Source of the DNA: Clostridium sp. Marseille-Q2269
Lineage (GTDB): Bacteria; Bacillota; Clostridia; Clostridiales; Clostridiaceae
Direction: 5' to 3'
DNA: 64,000 bases
NCBI RefSeq assembly: GCF_943736985.1
Contig: NZ_CALSFS010000005.1
Span: 1-64,000, forward strand
The position numbers and the translations under genes were made by a program. The notes beneath the pieces were generated by a model, which worked only from the letters and a program-made list of their open reading frames with translations, made no database searches and was not told where the DNA came from. Positions 37,939 to 47,496 of this stretch are shown in pieces. The stretch's first letter is position 1, and the number at the start of each line of letters is the position of its first letter.

Positions 37939-38004
37939 ATTACTCACCACAATCTTTATTATTCTATAAAAAGTATAACATAGAAAGGGATAGGTGATTT
38001 ACTT

Positions 38005-38979
38005 ATGAACAAAAAAGTTATTTCTTGCATTTTGGCTTCTTGTTTCTTATTATGTTCTTGTAATTTAAGAGCATCTAATCAAAATCCTAATTCAACTTTA
38101 GATGAAAATAATATAAAAACAGAAGAAAATGATATAAAAAACAAATCTGATAATACCAAAGAAAGTTCTAAAAATCATATTGATAATAAAAATAATGGGG
38201 AGAATAATAAAGATGAAGACAAAGATACAATTACTAGTAGTAATATAAATAAATTTAAGGATGAATCTAATATATCTCCTAAGGAAAAAGATTGGTTTTT
38301 TAAACCTAGTAAAAATAATGAACCCGCTACTATACCAGATGATATGGAAAATAACCTTAATAAATATTCTGGATATTTCATTGGAGACACTTCTAAGAAA
38401 CATTTATATCTTACATTTGACGAAGGTTATGAAAACGGGTATACAGGCAAAATATTAGATGTATTAAAAGAAAATAATGTTAAGGCAGCTTTTTTTGTAA
38501 CAGCTCCTTACATAAAGCAAAACAAAGATTTAATCAAAAGAATGGCTGATGAAGGTCATTTAGTTTGTAATCATTCTGACACCCATCCTTCAATGGCTTC
38601 TGCAGCCTTAAAAGGGAAAGAAAATTTCCAAAAGGAATTTACTGTTGTAGAAGATTTGTATAAAGACATCACAAAAAAAGATATGCCAAAATTCTTTAGA
38701 CCACCTATGGGAAAATACAGTGAGTTGTCTTTAAAATATACACAAGATATAAATTATAAGAGTATATTTTGGAGCTTTGCATATTATGATTGGGATAGAA
38801 ATAAACAGCCTTCTCCTGAGAAAGGTAAAGAAAAAATATTAAATGGAGTCCATAATGGAAGTATTATTCTTTTACATGCAGTTTCTAAAACAAATACTGA
38901 AATATTAGATTCTGTATTAAAAGAATTGAAAAATAGTGGATATGAGTTTAAAACATTAGAAGATTTGCCTAAAAAATAA
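38005..38979 (+). CDS. PdaA-type polysaccharide deacetylase lipoprotein
   Basis: Deacetylase of the NodB fold, most like spore-cortex PdaA (muramic-delta-lactam formation). The 324 residues begin with a lipoprotein-like signal ending CSCN (Cys about 19), then a ~100-residue Asn/Lys/Asp-rich linker, then NodB motifs TFDEGYENG (about 138-146), HSDTHPSM (metal His pair) and RPPMGKYSE. The catalytic-base position reads TFDEG, as in the PdaA subfamily. Divergently oriented from the CamA-like gene with a 66-bp spacer, so both may share regulation. Confidence 0.88.
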   Translation: MNKKVISCILASCFLLCSCNLRASNQNPNSTLDENNIKTEENDIKNKSDNTKESSKNHIDNKNNGENNKDEDKDTITSSNINKFKDESNISPKEKDWFFKPSKNNEPATIPDDMENNLNKYSGYFIGDTSKKHLYLTFDEGYENGYTGKILDVLKENNVKAAFFVTAPYIKQNKDLIKRMADEGHLVCNHSDTHPSMASAALKGKENFQKEFTVVEDLYKDITKKDMPKFFRPPMGKYSELSLKYTQDINYKSIFWSFAYYDWDRNKQPSPEKGKEKILNGVHNGSIILLHAVSKTNTEILDSVLKELKNSGYEFKTLEDLPKK

Positions 38980-39103
38980 AATCTACTAAAACATATTAAT
39001 TAAATAGTCATGCTATGATGATATATCTAAAATCATATTGAAATTATGATTTAAATTAGTAGTTATCAATTAAATATTGAACTTCTAATAAGAATTCTAC
39101 TAT

Positions 39104-39207
39104 AAAAGGGCTGTGTAACTAAGAATACATTCTACAATATATTGTATTAACTTTAAACTGTAAAACAATATATTGTGCTTAAATTCTTTAATGCGACAGC
39201 CCCTTTT
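39104..39207. mobile_element. MITE-like inverted-repeat element
   Basis: A ~104-bp non-coding element with terminal inverted repeats AAAAGGGCTGT / ACAGCCCCTTTT. The similarity continues inward (CGCATTAAAGAAT on one end, GTAACTAAGAAT on the other). Inside are two copies of the 12-bp palindrome ACAATATATTGT (39134-39145, 39165-39176). The GGGGCTGTCGCATT end recalls IS1182-type ends known in Firmicutes. No transposase in the window. It lies in the 294-bp spacer between pdaA and the WecG-like gene, and could also terminate both. A second small hairpin lies at 39030-39052. Confidence 0.55.
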
Positions 39208-39273
39208 AATCACAATAACATTTTTAGAATTTAAAAATTATGTATTAACATGAACTTTTCTTAATAGTTTATT

Positions 39274-39990
39274 CTATTTTTTTCTTTTGTTTAATACTAC
39301 TTTCACCAAGAACTTAGGTATAGAAGCTAATCGTGTTATTCTATAAGGCTCTTTTGCAACCCTATATAACCACTCTAAGCTGCAATTTATCATCCATTTT
39401 GGCGCTCTCTTCACTTTTCCAGCAAATACATCAAAACTTCCTCCAACCCCCATATATACTTTACAAGGAAGTTGATCCATATACTTAGTTATGAATTTTT
39501 CTTGTCTTGGACATCCCATAGCTACAAATAAAGCATATGGTTTTACAATCTTTATCTGCTCTAATATATCATCACAACAATCTAAATCAAAAAATCCATT
39601 ATGTTTACCTACAATATTTAAATCCTTATATTTTGTTAGTATATTTTTTTCACATTTATTTAATACATCTTCAGTACTACCCAGTAAATATACACCTTTT
39701 CCGTTCTCATTGCACTTCTCCAATATAGAATCCATCAACTCTATTCCCGCAATTTTCTCTTTTACAGGATTTTTTATAATTCTTGAAGCTACTACCACCC
39801 CTACACCATCTGGTATAATTATAGAATGCTCATCTGTAAAATTTTGAAACAATTGCTTATTATTTAATCCATTATATAATACCTCTGGATTTCCGGAAAT
39901 TATATTTATTTTTTCATATTTATCTATTACATTTAGTAGTTCCTCTTTACTACCATTAAATATGCTATATCCTAATATCTCTGTTTTCAT
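39274..39990 (-). CDS. WecG/TagA/CpsF family glycosyltransferase
   Basis: GT26-family transferase acting on a lipid-linked sugar, as in wall teichoic acid (TagA) or enterobacterial common antigen (WecG). The 238 residues contain IPDGVGVV (catalytic Asp), GCPRQEKF, GVGGSFDVFAGKVKRAPKW, and the basic C-terminus with WLYRVAKEPYRITR that attaches to the membrane. Last gene of the polysaccharide locus, 17 bp after the initiating sugar-phosphate transferase; the pair probably makes the first disaccharide-lipid. Confidence 0.93.
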   Translation of the reverse strand: MKTEILGYSIFNGSKEELLNVIDKYEKINIISGNPEVLYNGLNNKQLFQNFTDEHSIIIPDGVGVVVASRIIKNPVKEKIAGIELMDSILEKCNENGKGVYLLGSTEDVLNKCEKNILTKYKDLNIVGKHNGFFDLDCCDDILEQIKIVKPYALFVAMGCPRQEKFITKYMDQLPCKVYMGVGGSFDVFAGKVKRAPKWMINCSLEWLYRVAKEPYRITRLASIPKFLVKVVLNKRKK

Positions 39991-40006
39991 TTATTCACCT
40001 CTAAAA

Positions 40007-40660
40007 TTAAAAAGCTCCTTCGTTCTTAAAAACTTTAAATACTGTTTGGAACAATATTTTTATATCATACCACACTGAAAAATTTTTTATATAAGTAATA
40101 TCATAATAAACAGTTTTCCCAAGTTCTATTTCTCCACGTCCACTAACTTGTGCTAATCCTGTTATTCCTGGAGTTACTAATAACCTTTGAGCATACTCTT
40201 TGGGATAATGTTTAACTACATCTGGAATTTCCGGTCTTGGGCCTACTAAAGTCATATTTCCTTTCAAAACATTAAATAATTGAGGTATTTCATCTAAACT
40301 CGTTTTTCTTAAAAATTTTCCTGCCTTTGTAATTCTATTATCACTCCTGCTTTGGAAAACAAAATTAGATATATCTTCTATTTCTAAGTCTATCTTTTTC
40401 TTTTTTTCTGCATCCACTACCATTGTTCTAAACTTATATATTATAAAATCTTTGTTATCTTTTCCTACCCTAACTTGTTTAAATAGGGCTGGTCCCCTTG
40501 AATCTAATCTTATCCATAAAAATAAAAGAAAATATATTGGAGCTAATACGATTATTCCTACTAAAGATAATATTATGTCTAAAAATCTTTTTATAGCAAA
40601 TTGTATTTTTTTACTTTTTATATCTTTTTCTACATCTATAATTGGCATTTCAAACTCCAT
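40007..40660 (-). CDS. initiating sugar-phosphate transferase
   Basis: Transfers a sugar-1-phosphate onto undecaprenyl phosphate (WcaJ/PglC-type). The 217 residues have one N-terminal membrane segment (about 28-52) and the catalytic core FKQVRVG, IYKFRTM, LDEIPQLFNVLKG and VGPRPEIP. It is the short (PglC-like) form lacking the multi-helix N-terminus. The frame continues upstream into the flippase gene, but the AGGAGG at 40660+8 fixes the start. It is at the 3' end of the locus although its reaction is first. Confidence 0.94.
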   Translation of the reverse strand: MEFEMPIIDVEKDIKSKKIQFAIKRFLDIILSLVGIIVLAPIYFLLFLWIRLDSRGPALFKQVRVGKDNKDFIIYKFRTMVVDAEKKKKIDLEIEDISNFVFQSRSDNRITKAGKFLRKTSLDEIPQLFNVLKGNMTLVGPRPEIPDVVKHYPKEYAQRLLVTPGITGLAQVSGRGEIELGKTVYYDITYIKNFSVWYDIKILFQTVFKVFKNEGAF

Positions 40661-40679
40661 TTTTAACCTCCTAATGACA

Positions 40680-42104
40680 TTAAGCAACAGCTTTATTTTT
40701 TCTATCTTTTAAAAATGTATTAATATAAGATAGAATAGATTTAACTTCTTTTCTATTTATATATACAATAAATAAAGATATAGCAATATCCATATAAACA
40801 TTATTATACAATACATCTAATGATGCCAACAATAGCATAGCTCCTGTATTTAATATATAAAAGTCTAATTCGAATCTAAACCATAATTTTCTTGATATAA
40901 GTGTTCTTGACCAAAAGAATACTGTGTAAGATATTCCTGTAGCTATAGAAGCTCCTAAAGCTCCATATTTTGGAACTAACAAATAATTTAAAACATAATT
41001 AACCACCGCTGCTATTAATGATACTATTATATTATAAGATGTCTTTCTTGAAAAGGATATTCCTAAGCAAGTAGATTCCGATACAGTATACATTATAGGT
41101 AATAACAACAAAAATGGTACTATAATAGCTGAACTAGCATAGCTTGTAGCTAATAGTTTTATTATTAAGTCTTTAAATAAAACTATGCCTACAAACATAA
41201 AATTCATAAAACACATTAGCATATTGCTTACTTTTATAAATTTTTCCCCTTCTACTTTTTCTTCATACCATCTAAAGGCAGTGGGTGTCCAAAATGTATA
41301 AAATGCACTTTGAATTATACTAACTACAGTAACTATTTTAAATGCAGCAGAATACAATCCTATTTCTTCAAAAGATGACCATTGCCTCATAGCTATCTTA
41401 TCCATAGAATTTAAAAACCAAACAATTACAGATGCCGGTATTAAAGGCAGACCAAATTTAAACATTTTATTTATTAAAGCTTTATTTATCTTAAATTTAG
41501 TAAACCAATAATCTCTTGTAAAAAAACATTCTACTATACACATAAAAGCTAATGACGCGAAACCTGCATTTATTATTCCTTTAAAACTTTTATCTATATA
41601 TAAAAGGTAAGGTACTAAAATTACTATATTTATAACTTTACTAATTACATTAAAAAGAGAATACAATCTAGCCTTCTCTTGCATTCTTATCAATAGTAAA
41701 TTAAACCTATCTATAACTGCAAAAGGTAATGATAATGCCAAAACAACTACTATATACCTATCCACAGTATCAATCATTAGTATAGATAATGGTTTATAAA
41801 AAATTATATAAAAAACCCCTAGTACTAATGAAAATATTAAAGGTACAATTAAGGAGTTCCAAAATAATGATTTTTTATCCTCCTCTGCATTAAACTCTCT
41901 GGCAAAAGATTGATCCATACCTAAAAATATAAACATTGAACTAATACTCAAGGCCATGGTATACATAGAAGCTTTTCCAAATTCTGTTGGGACTACAAAA
42001 TATGTAGTTATAGGAACAATAAAAAAGCTAATAATAGCTGATAATATTGGGCCCACAGAAAAACCAATAAATCTTTTTATAAACTGCTTGGGACTATCAC
42101 TCAT
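40680..42104 (-). CDS. Wzx-like polysaccharide flippase
   Basis: A 474-residue polytopic protein (about 12-14 hydrophobic segments) of the MATE/MOP polysaccharide-transport group, expected to flip undecaprenyl-linked repeat units. N-terminal KQFIKRFIGFSVG and MDQSFAREF are typical. Start moved two codons to the ATG at 42104 because the first ATG lies 2 nt from AGGAGG. Preceded by a 227-bp spacer in which I see no gene. Confidence 0.88.
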   Translation of the reverse strand: MSDSPKQFIKRFIGFSVGPILSAIISFFIVPITTYFVVPTEFGKASMYTMALSISSMFIFLGMDQSFAREFNAEEDKKSLFWNSLIVPLIFSLVLGVFYIIFYKPLSILMIDTVDRYIVVVLALSLPFAVIDRFNLLLIRMQEKARLYSLFNVISKVINIVILVPYLLYIDKSFKGIINAGFASLAFMCIVECFFTRDYWFTKFKINKALINKMFKFGLPLIPASVIVWFLNSMDKIAMRQWSSFEEIGLYSAAFKIVTVVSIIQSAFYTFWTPTAFRWYEEKVEGEKFIKVSNMLMCFMNFMFVGIVLFKDLIIKLLATSYASSAIIVPFLLLLPIMYTVSESTCLGISFSRKTSYNIIVSLIAAVVNYVLNYLLVPKYGALGASIATGISYTVFFWSRTLISRKLWFRFELDFYILNTGAMLLLASLDVLYNNVYMDIAISLFIVYINRKEVKSILSYINTFLKDRKNKAVA

Positions 42105-42337
42105 ATCCATTTCCTCCTAATAATTTACAACAATATATTTATTATAAATGAATTGTTCAAATATCATTTATATCATTACTAACACTCTTAATATTTCCAT
42201 TTCTAAAATAGTAAATAAAGATAACTATGATCTTTAATAGCTAATTTTTAACATTTAACTAGATAAGTCCTCCTAAAACTAAGAATGCTGTTTATACTAT
42301 ATCAAAATTAATTTTTATTTACAATATAATTAACTAT

Positions 42338-43894
42338 TTATTTTTTAAGTTTTAATATTTTTAATAAAGGTTCTACTATATCCTGTATTTCTTTAATCTT
42401 TAATAAATATATAGCTAAAGTATAACAAATTGCACCAATAAACATACAAATTAAAATTGATATACTACTTCCTCTAGCTCCATTTCCTAAACTTAATAAA
42501 GTAAATTTATTTACAATAGTAACTATTACCCCCATAAACAAAGCAGATAAAATTATTTTTATAAATGATATAATTATATTTTTAATATCTATACCCTTTA
42601 TTTTTTTGTTTAAATCTAATAACATGATTACAGTTATAATAATTGCGGATATAGTAGTTGCTAATGTAAGCCCACTAACTCCTAAATATTTTATTAATAT
42701 AATATTTATAACTATATTTATTATTATACCTACAAAACTGTTAATCATAGGGGTTTTAGTATCCTTTATAGCATAAAAAGCTTTGTTTAGTATATCCCTT
42801 ACTCCATAAGCTATCATGGCTGGAGTATATAAAAGCAATGCTTGTGATGTTAAAGAGGCTGCATTTTCACTAAAGGCTCCCCTTTTAAAAATTACATTTA
42901 TAAGTGGTTCTCTAAGTACTGCAATTCCAACTGCTGCTGGTACCATTATTATAAGTATTATATTTATAGCTCTTCCTAATGCTACTTTATATTGTTTTTT
43001 ATCATCTTTAGTTGCTAATTGGGATAGTGTTGGATAAACTATCATAGCTATACCTATAGCAAATACTTCATAAGCCAATGTATTTATCTTATTTGCATTG
43101 TCCAATATAGTAGCTGCTCCACCAAAAATAGTAGTAGCAAAAGCCCTATTTATAACAGAACTTAACTGAATAACAGAAGTACTTATTATAACTGGAACTG
43201 TAAGTTTAAACATTTGTCTAGTTTTACTATCTTCAAAATTAATATATGTACTATATTTATAACCTAATTTTTTATACTTAGGTACATTTATTATAAACTG
43301 CGTAAAAAAACCTAACACTATGGCTACTGCAAAACCTACCATTCCGTATTTATTAGTTAAAAAAACTAAATATATTACATAAACTATATTTGATACCATT
43401 GCCATAGCTGCAGGTTGAAAAAATTGTTTATGTGATTGAAGCACTCCTGTAATAACACTTTGTAAACTTATAAAAATCAAAGATAATAACATTATTCTAA
43501 CTATCTTTAATGATGTATTAAAAATAATTATGTTCTTTTGAAAACCAGGACCAAAAATATAGATTATATATTTTGCAAATATTATCATTAATATGGTTAG
43601 AATAATAGTTCCAATAGAGAAAATATTAAGCACATTATTTACAAATTTATTACTTTCTTTTTTATTTCCATTCTCTAAATTTTCCGTATGTATTGGTATA
43701 AAAGTAGTAGTTACACCATAACTTATTGTGGTTAAAAGATAAACTATACCCAATGAAAAATTATATATATCTGTTATATCCGTAGCCCCAAACTTTGCTG
43801 CTATTAAAGAATCTCTAATTAAAGCAAAAACTTTCCCTAATATTATTAATAACATAACAAAAACAGAACTCTTTAAAGTTTTGTTCTCCTTCAT
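42338..43894 (-). CDS. MurJ/MviN-like lipid II flippase
   Basis: A 518-residue protein with about 14 hydrophobic segments, the early family pattern GKVFALIRDSLIAAKFGAT, and VNRAFATTIFGGAATILDNANKI. MurJ flips lipid II; copies in polysaccharide loci may serve other undecaprenyl-linked substrates. A second flippase (Wzx-like) is next to it, so the two probably have different cargo. ATG with GGAG. Confidence 0.85.
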   Translation of the reverse strand: MKENKTLKSSVFVMLLIILGKVFALIRDSLIAAKFGATDITDIYNFSLGIVYLLTTISYGVTTTFIPIHTENLENGNKKESNKFVNNVLNIFSIGTIILTILMIIFAKYIIYIFGPGFQKNIIIFNTSLKIVRIMLLSLIFISLQSVITGVLQSHKQFFQPAAMAMVSNIVYVIYLVFLTNKYGMVGFAVAIVLGFFTQFIINVPKYKKLGYKYSTYINFEDSKTRQMFKLTVPVIISTSVIQLSSVINRAFATTIFGGAATILDNANKINTLAYEVFAIGIAMIVYPTLSQLATKDDKKQYKVALGRAINIILIIMVPAAVGIAVLREPLINVIFKRGAFSENAASLTSQALLLYTPAMIAYGVRDILNKAFYAIKDTKTPMINSFVGIIINIVINIILIKYLGVSGLTLATTISAIIITVIMLLDLNKKIKGIDIKNIIISFIKIILSALFMGVIVTIVNKFTLLSLGNGARGSSISILICMFIGAICYTLAIYLLKIKEIQDIVEPLLKILKLKK

Positions 43895-43912
43895 TTAATC
43901 AACTCCAAAGTA

Positions 43913-45016
43913 TTAAATTAGATTTTTATAACATTTATAATAGGATTTACAAAAACTCTCCATAGAATATTTATTAATTACAGTATTATATAGATTTTCA
44001 CCTAAAATATGTAATTCATTTTTATTATTATAAGCTTCCTTCATTTTATCATATATATCATGAACAGAAGTAGGATCTATTAAAAAACCATTATATTTAT
44101 TTATAGTATAAGGTATATCTCCTACATTGGATGCTATTACTGGTACCTTTTTTATACCACTTTCTAATATAACTAAAGGTGGTGCTCCTCCTTCATTTAA
44201 AGATGTTAATATACTTATATCTGCTACTTCTATATAATCCTCTATATTTTCTTTAAACCCTAAAAATATAATATTATAATTTAAGTTTAGTTTGTCTACC
44301 TTTTCTTTTAAATACCTCTCCTCTACTCCATCTCCAAGTAAAAGTAATTTTATATTTTTATATTCCTGTTTTAATTTATAAAAAGCTTCAATTAATAAAT
44401 TATGATTTTTAATAGGATGCATTCTAGCTATCATTATATACACAAAATCTTCTTTTTTAATGTTTAATTTCTCTCTTATATTACTATTGACTCTTTTCTC
44501 TTTATAATAATTTAAATCTATTCCATTATTAACCACAAACTTTTTACTTTCTATATTATCTTTACTTAAAATATCCTTTATATAGCTTGATACACATATA
44601 TGGTTATTAAAACTCTTTATTCCCTTAACGCTCAAAGGAGTAAATAAATAATATTTTAATTTATTATTTAAAAAATCTTCTTTATAATTGCTATGCACAG
44701 TAGCTACTGTAGGTATATTTAGCTTTTTCTTAACAAAATAATAAGTAAAAAAAGCCTTGGCTCCATGAAAATTAGTTATGTCTATATTATTATTTTTTAT
44801 ATATTCTTCTATTTCTCTATTCATAAAACATCTATTACTAAATAATGTTGTTTTTATTCCTAATTCTCTCGCTTTATCATATAAAGGACCTTTCCCTATA
44901 CATCCTAATACAGTGTCAAACATATCTTTAGAATAATAACATAAATTTAAAACATGCTTTCCTCCCCCCCCTATATCATTACCCGTTATAATTTGAAGTA
45001 CTTTTATTTCAATCAT
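43913..45016 (-). CDS. GT4-family glycosyltransferase
   Basis: A retaining GT-B glycosyltransferase, 367 aa. N-terminal VLQIITGNDIGGGGKHVLNL is the acceptor-side glycine loop; the C-terminal domain has the IARMHPIKNH donor site and EGGAPPLVILESG (E-x7-E). Start is uncertain: the only ATG lies directly against AGGAG, while an ATA nine bases further would give the usual KVLQI N-terminus. 19 bp after murJ. Confidence 0.88.
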   Translation of the reverse strand: MIEIKVLQIITGNDIGGGGKHVLNLCYYSKDMFDTVLGCIGKGPLYDKARELGIKTTLFSNRCFMNREIEEYIKNNNIDITNFHGAKAFFTYYFVKKKLNIPTVATVHSNYKEDFLNNKLKYYLFTPLSVKGIKSFNNHICVSSYIKDILSKDNIESKKFVVNNGIDLNYYKEKRVNSNIREKLNIKKEDFVYIMIARMHPIKNHNLLIEAFYKLKQEYKNIKLLLLGDGVEERYLKEKVDKLNLNYNIIFLGFKENIEDYIEVADISILTSLNEGGAPPLVILESGIKKVPVIASNVGDIPYTINKYNGFLIDPTSVHDIYDKMKEAYNNKNELHILGENLYNTVINKYSMESFCKSYYKCYKNLI

Positions 45017-45056
45017 CTCCTAAAATTTCATATTTTACAAATTTAATGATATTTAA

Positions 45057-45082
45057 AAAAGGAGTTTTAAACAACTCCTTTT
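45057..45082 (-). terminator. terminator after first Wzy-like gene
   Basis: AAAAGGAGTT / AACTCCTTTT with a 6-nt loop and A/T runs on both sides; the right arm overlaps the stop codon region of the upstream gene. It splits the polysaccharide locus or attenuates it. Confidence 0.8.
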
Positions 45083-46325
45083 ACAAACTTTTATTTTGAA
45101 TATTGTATGAATAAGAATCACTTATAGCTAAGAATATAAAAAAGAAAGCTACTACTTTAGGTGCTGAGAAAAAATTATCTATGAAATTCATAAACACAAA
45201 GGCCACTATAGAAGCTGTAAATCCTTTATAAAAATATTTATAAAAATCATTATCTACACTATTAGAAAATTTATTAGTTTTTATAAGGGATGATACTAAA
45301 AATCCTATTAATGATATAGAACCTACTATCCCTAATTCACATTGAGCTTTTAGATAAGCATTATGTGGATGAAAGTTTTCATGAGCTTTATAATCTCCTA
45401 AATGTTTTACTTTATTATAATACTTGTTATATAAGGTTCTATAATTGCCATTCCCAACACCTAATATAGGATGTTCCTTTATCATTTTTACAGCAATTGT
45501 CCATAAGCTTACTCTTGATAAGTTTTGAGAAATATCTCCTATCTCTCTTAATCTGTTAGATATTTTAGGTATACAAAACGCTATTCCTGAACCTAATATA
45601 CCTCCATATACTAATCTAAGATTATATACAAAAATTAAAGCTATATACCCTATTATAAGTCCTAGCCAAGCATTTCTTGAAAAAGATACTATTATGTTAA
45701 ATAATGCTAATAAAGAACAGGATAAAAGTAAAACTTTTCTTTTCCTATTACTTTCCTTTAAAGTTAAAACTATAAAAGGAAATATAATTAAAAGAAAAAA
45801 AGCACCTAGATTATTTGAATTTTCAATTGTAGAACTTACTCTAATAATAGATCCAAATTCTCCACTTTGTTGTAGTCCTAAGCCATTAAAATATTCATAG
45901 ATTCCTATTATTCCTATGATTAATGATACGGATATACTAGAATAAATTATTTTGTCTATCATTTCTTTTTTATACATATCATATTTAATTATAAAAAACA
46001 AAATTACATATGTACTAATTCTTATTCCTTCCTGTAAGGCTAATTTTTTATCAGTAGCATAAATTATTGATATAAACATCATGACTACCCATAAAAACAT
46101 AAATATTGAATTGCACCTTGAAAAAAAATCTTTTATACCTCTTATAAATCTTTTTCTACTTTCCTTAATTATAATTATATTTATTAAATATAAAATAATT
46201 ATAATTCCTAAAATAATATCTCCATTTATAGGTATATTATTATATTTAAACTTGCTCGGTAAAATAGGAAGTAAAAAAACATATAGAGATATAAAGTAAG
46301 CCATAAAATTAGTTAATTTATTCAT
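45081..46325 (-). CDS. O-antigen ligase/Wzy-like polymerase
   Basis: A 414-residue polytopic membrane protein with about ten hydrophobic segments and the Wzy_C (O-antigen ligase) hallmark: FSRNAWLG in the middle and the large extracellular loop containing HPILGVGNGN and ENFHPHNAYL. Joins or ligates polysaccharide repeat units outside the membrane. ATG with GGGAG. Confidence 0.88.
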   Translation of the reverse strand: MNKLTNFMAYFISLYVFLLPILPSKFKYNNIPINGDIILGIIIILYLINIIIIKESRKRFIRGIKDFFSRCNSIFMFLWVVMMFISIIYATDKKLALQEGIRISTYVILFFIIKYDMYKKEMIDKIIYSSISVSLIIGIIGIYEYFNGLGLQQSGEFGSIIRVSSTIENSNNLGAFFLLIIFPFIVLTLKESNRKRKVLLLSCSLLALFNIIVSFSRNAWLGLIIGYIALIFVYNLRLVYGGILGSGIAFCIPKISNRLREIGDISQNLSRVSLWTIAVKMIKEHPILGVGNGNYRTLYNKYYNKVKHLGDYKAHENFHPHNAYLKAQCELGIVGSISLIGFLVSSLIKTNKFSNSVDNDFYKYFYKGFTASIVAFVFMNFIDNFFSAPKVVAFFFIFLAISDSYSYNIQNKSL

Positions 46326-46415
46326 ATCACTATCTCCCTAAATAGAAAATTTATAAAATTAATATTTACCATCTGAGTTCTATTTAAGTTAATTTTATAT
46401 ATTGTCTACAAGAAT

Positions 46416-47438
46416 TTATCTTGTTATTTCAGAATTTTTCTTCACATTATTTTTAGATTTAAATATACAAAACGAAAATATTCCTTCTATAAAACCTATA
46501 CCATAAGCTATATGTAGTATAGGAAATATTAATAAAATATATTTAAATAATGACCATTTTCTACTACTTAACTTAAATGATAATATAAGGTCTAAAATAA
46601 AATACAATCCGATCTCTAAAATCCATAAATATAGTATTGGCTTTATAAATATACCTAATATAGGACCTAATGTATTAGCTAATACAAATAACATTGGAAC
46701 AAGATGTCTTATAGATGGTGTCTTACCTAACTTTTGTATCACCCTTACTTTCCAAAAACCATATTGAAAATATTGTCTCCATAATTTTTTTAAAGATGAT
46801 CTACTATAATACCAAGACCTTATCTTGGGAGATAATAATATTTTAAATCCATTTTGAGTCAATCTATAGTTCAGTTCATCATCTTGATTTCTTGTCATTT
46901 CTTCATCAAAATAACCTATTTTATCTAAAATTCTTTTTTCATAAGCTCCAAAAGCTACAGTATCTACATACATTTCTTCTTTAGCATATCTGAATAGCGC
47001 ATTTCCAACCCCAAACGGTGAACTCATAGCTAAAGATATAGCTTTTCCTTTATCGCTATCATTTATTGTTTCTATAGGGCCTCCTGTACAAGAAGCTTTC
47101 GTATTATTTAAAAGTTTAACATTTTCTTCTATAAAATTTTCTTTAGCATAAGCATGAGCACCAAAAATTATAATTATATCTGAATTACTATTTCTTATAC
47201 CTAAGTTCATTCCTTTAGGGGCTGAAATTCCTAAATTGTCTAGTAATTTTATATTATCATATTTTTCATTATATTTTTTTATTATCTCTCTAGTTCCATC
47301 ATCTGACATACCATCACACACTAAGACTTCATATAAATTCTTTGGATATGTTTGATTTATAAATGAATCTAAACATCTTTTTATATATTTTTCTTCATTT
47401 TTGCATGGAATAACTATCGATACTTTTTTATTACACAA
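46416..47438 (-). CDS. GT2-family glycosyltransferase with C-terminal membrane segments
   Basis: Inverting GT-A glycosyltransferase, 340 aa. VSIVIPCKNEEKYI and CDGMSDDGT carry the nucleotide-binding and metal aspartates; NQDDELNYRL fits the acceptor/catalytic ED-like motif. The last ~90 residues hold two or three transmembrane helices. Frame extends eight codons to a TTG, but GAGGTG within that stretch is the Shine-Dalgarno, so TTG 47438 is the likely start. Similar to exosporium/succinoglycan-type GTs. Confidence 0.86.
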   Translation of the reverse strand: MCNKKVSIVIPCKNEEKYIKRCLDSFINQTYPKNLYEVLVCDGMSDDGTREIIKKYNEKYDNIKLLDNLGISAPKGMNLGIRNSNSDIIIIFGAHAYAKENFIEENVKLLNNTKASCTGGPIETINDSDKGKAISLAMSSPFGVGNALFRYAKEEMYVDTVAFGAYEKRILDKIGYFDEEMTRNQDDELNYRLTQNGFKILLSPKIRSWYYSRSSLKKLWRQYFQYGFWKVRVIQKLGKTPSIRHLVPMLFVLANTLGPILGIFIKPILYLWILEIGLYFILDLILSFKLSSRKWSLFKYILLIFPILHIAYGIGFIEGIFSFCIFKSKNNVKKNSEITR

Positions 47439-47496
47439 AACTAACACCTCAAAATTATTCAATTAAATTTTACAATTAATCATCTAACAAGCAAAA

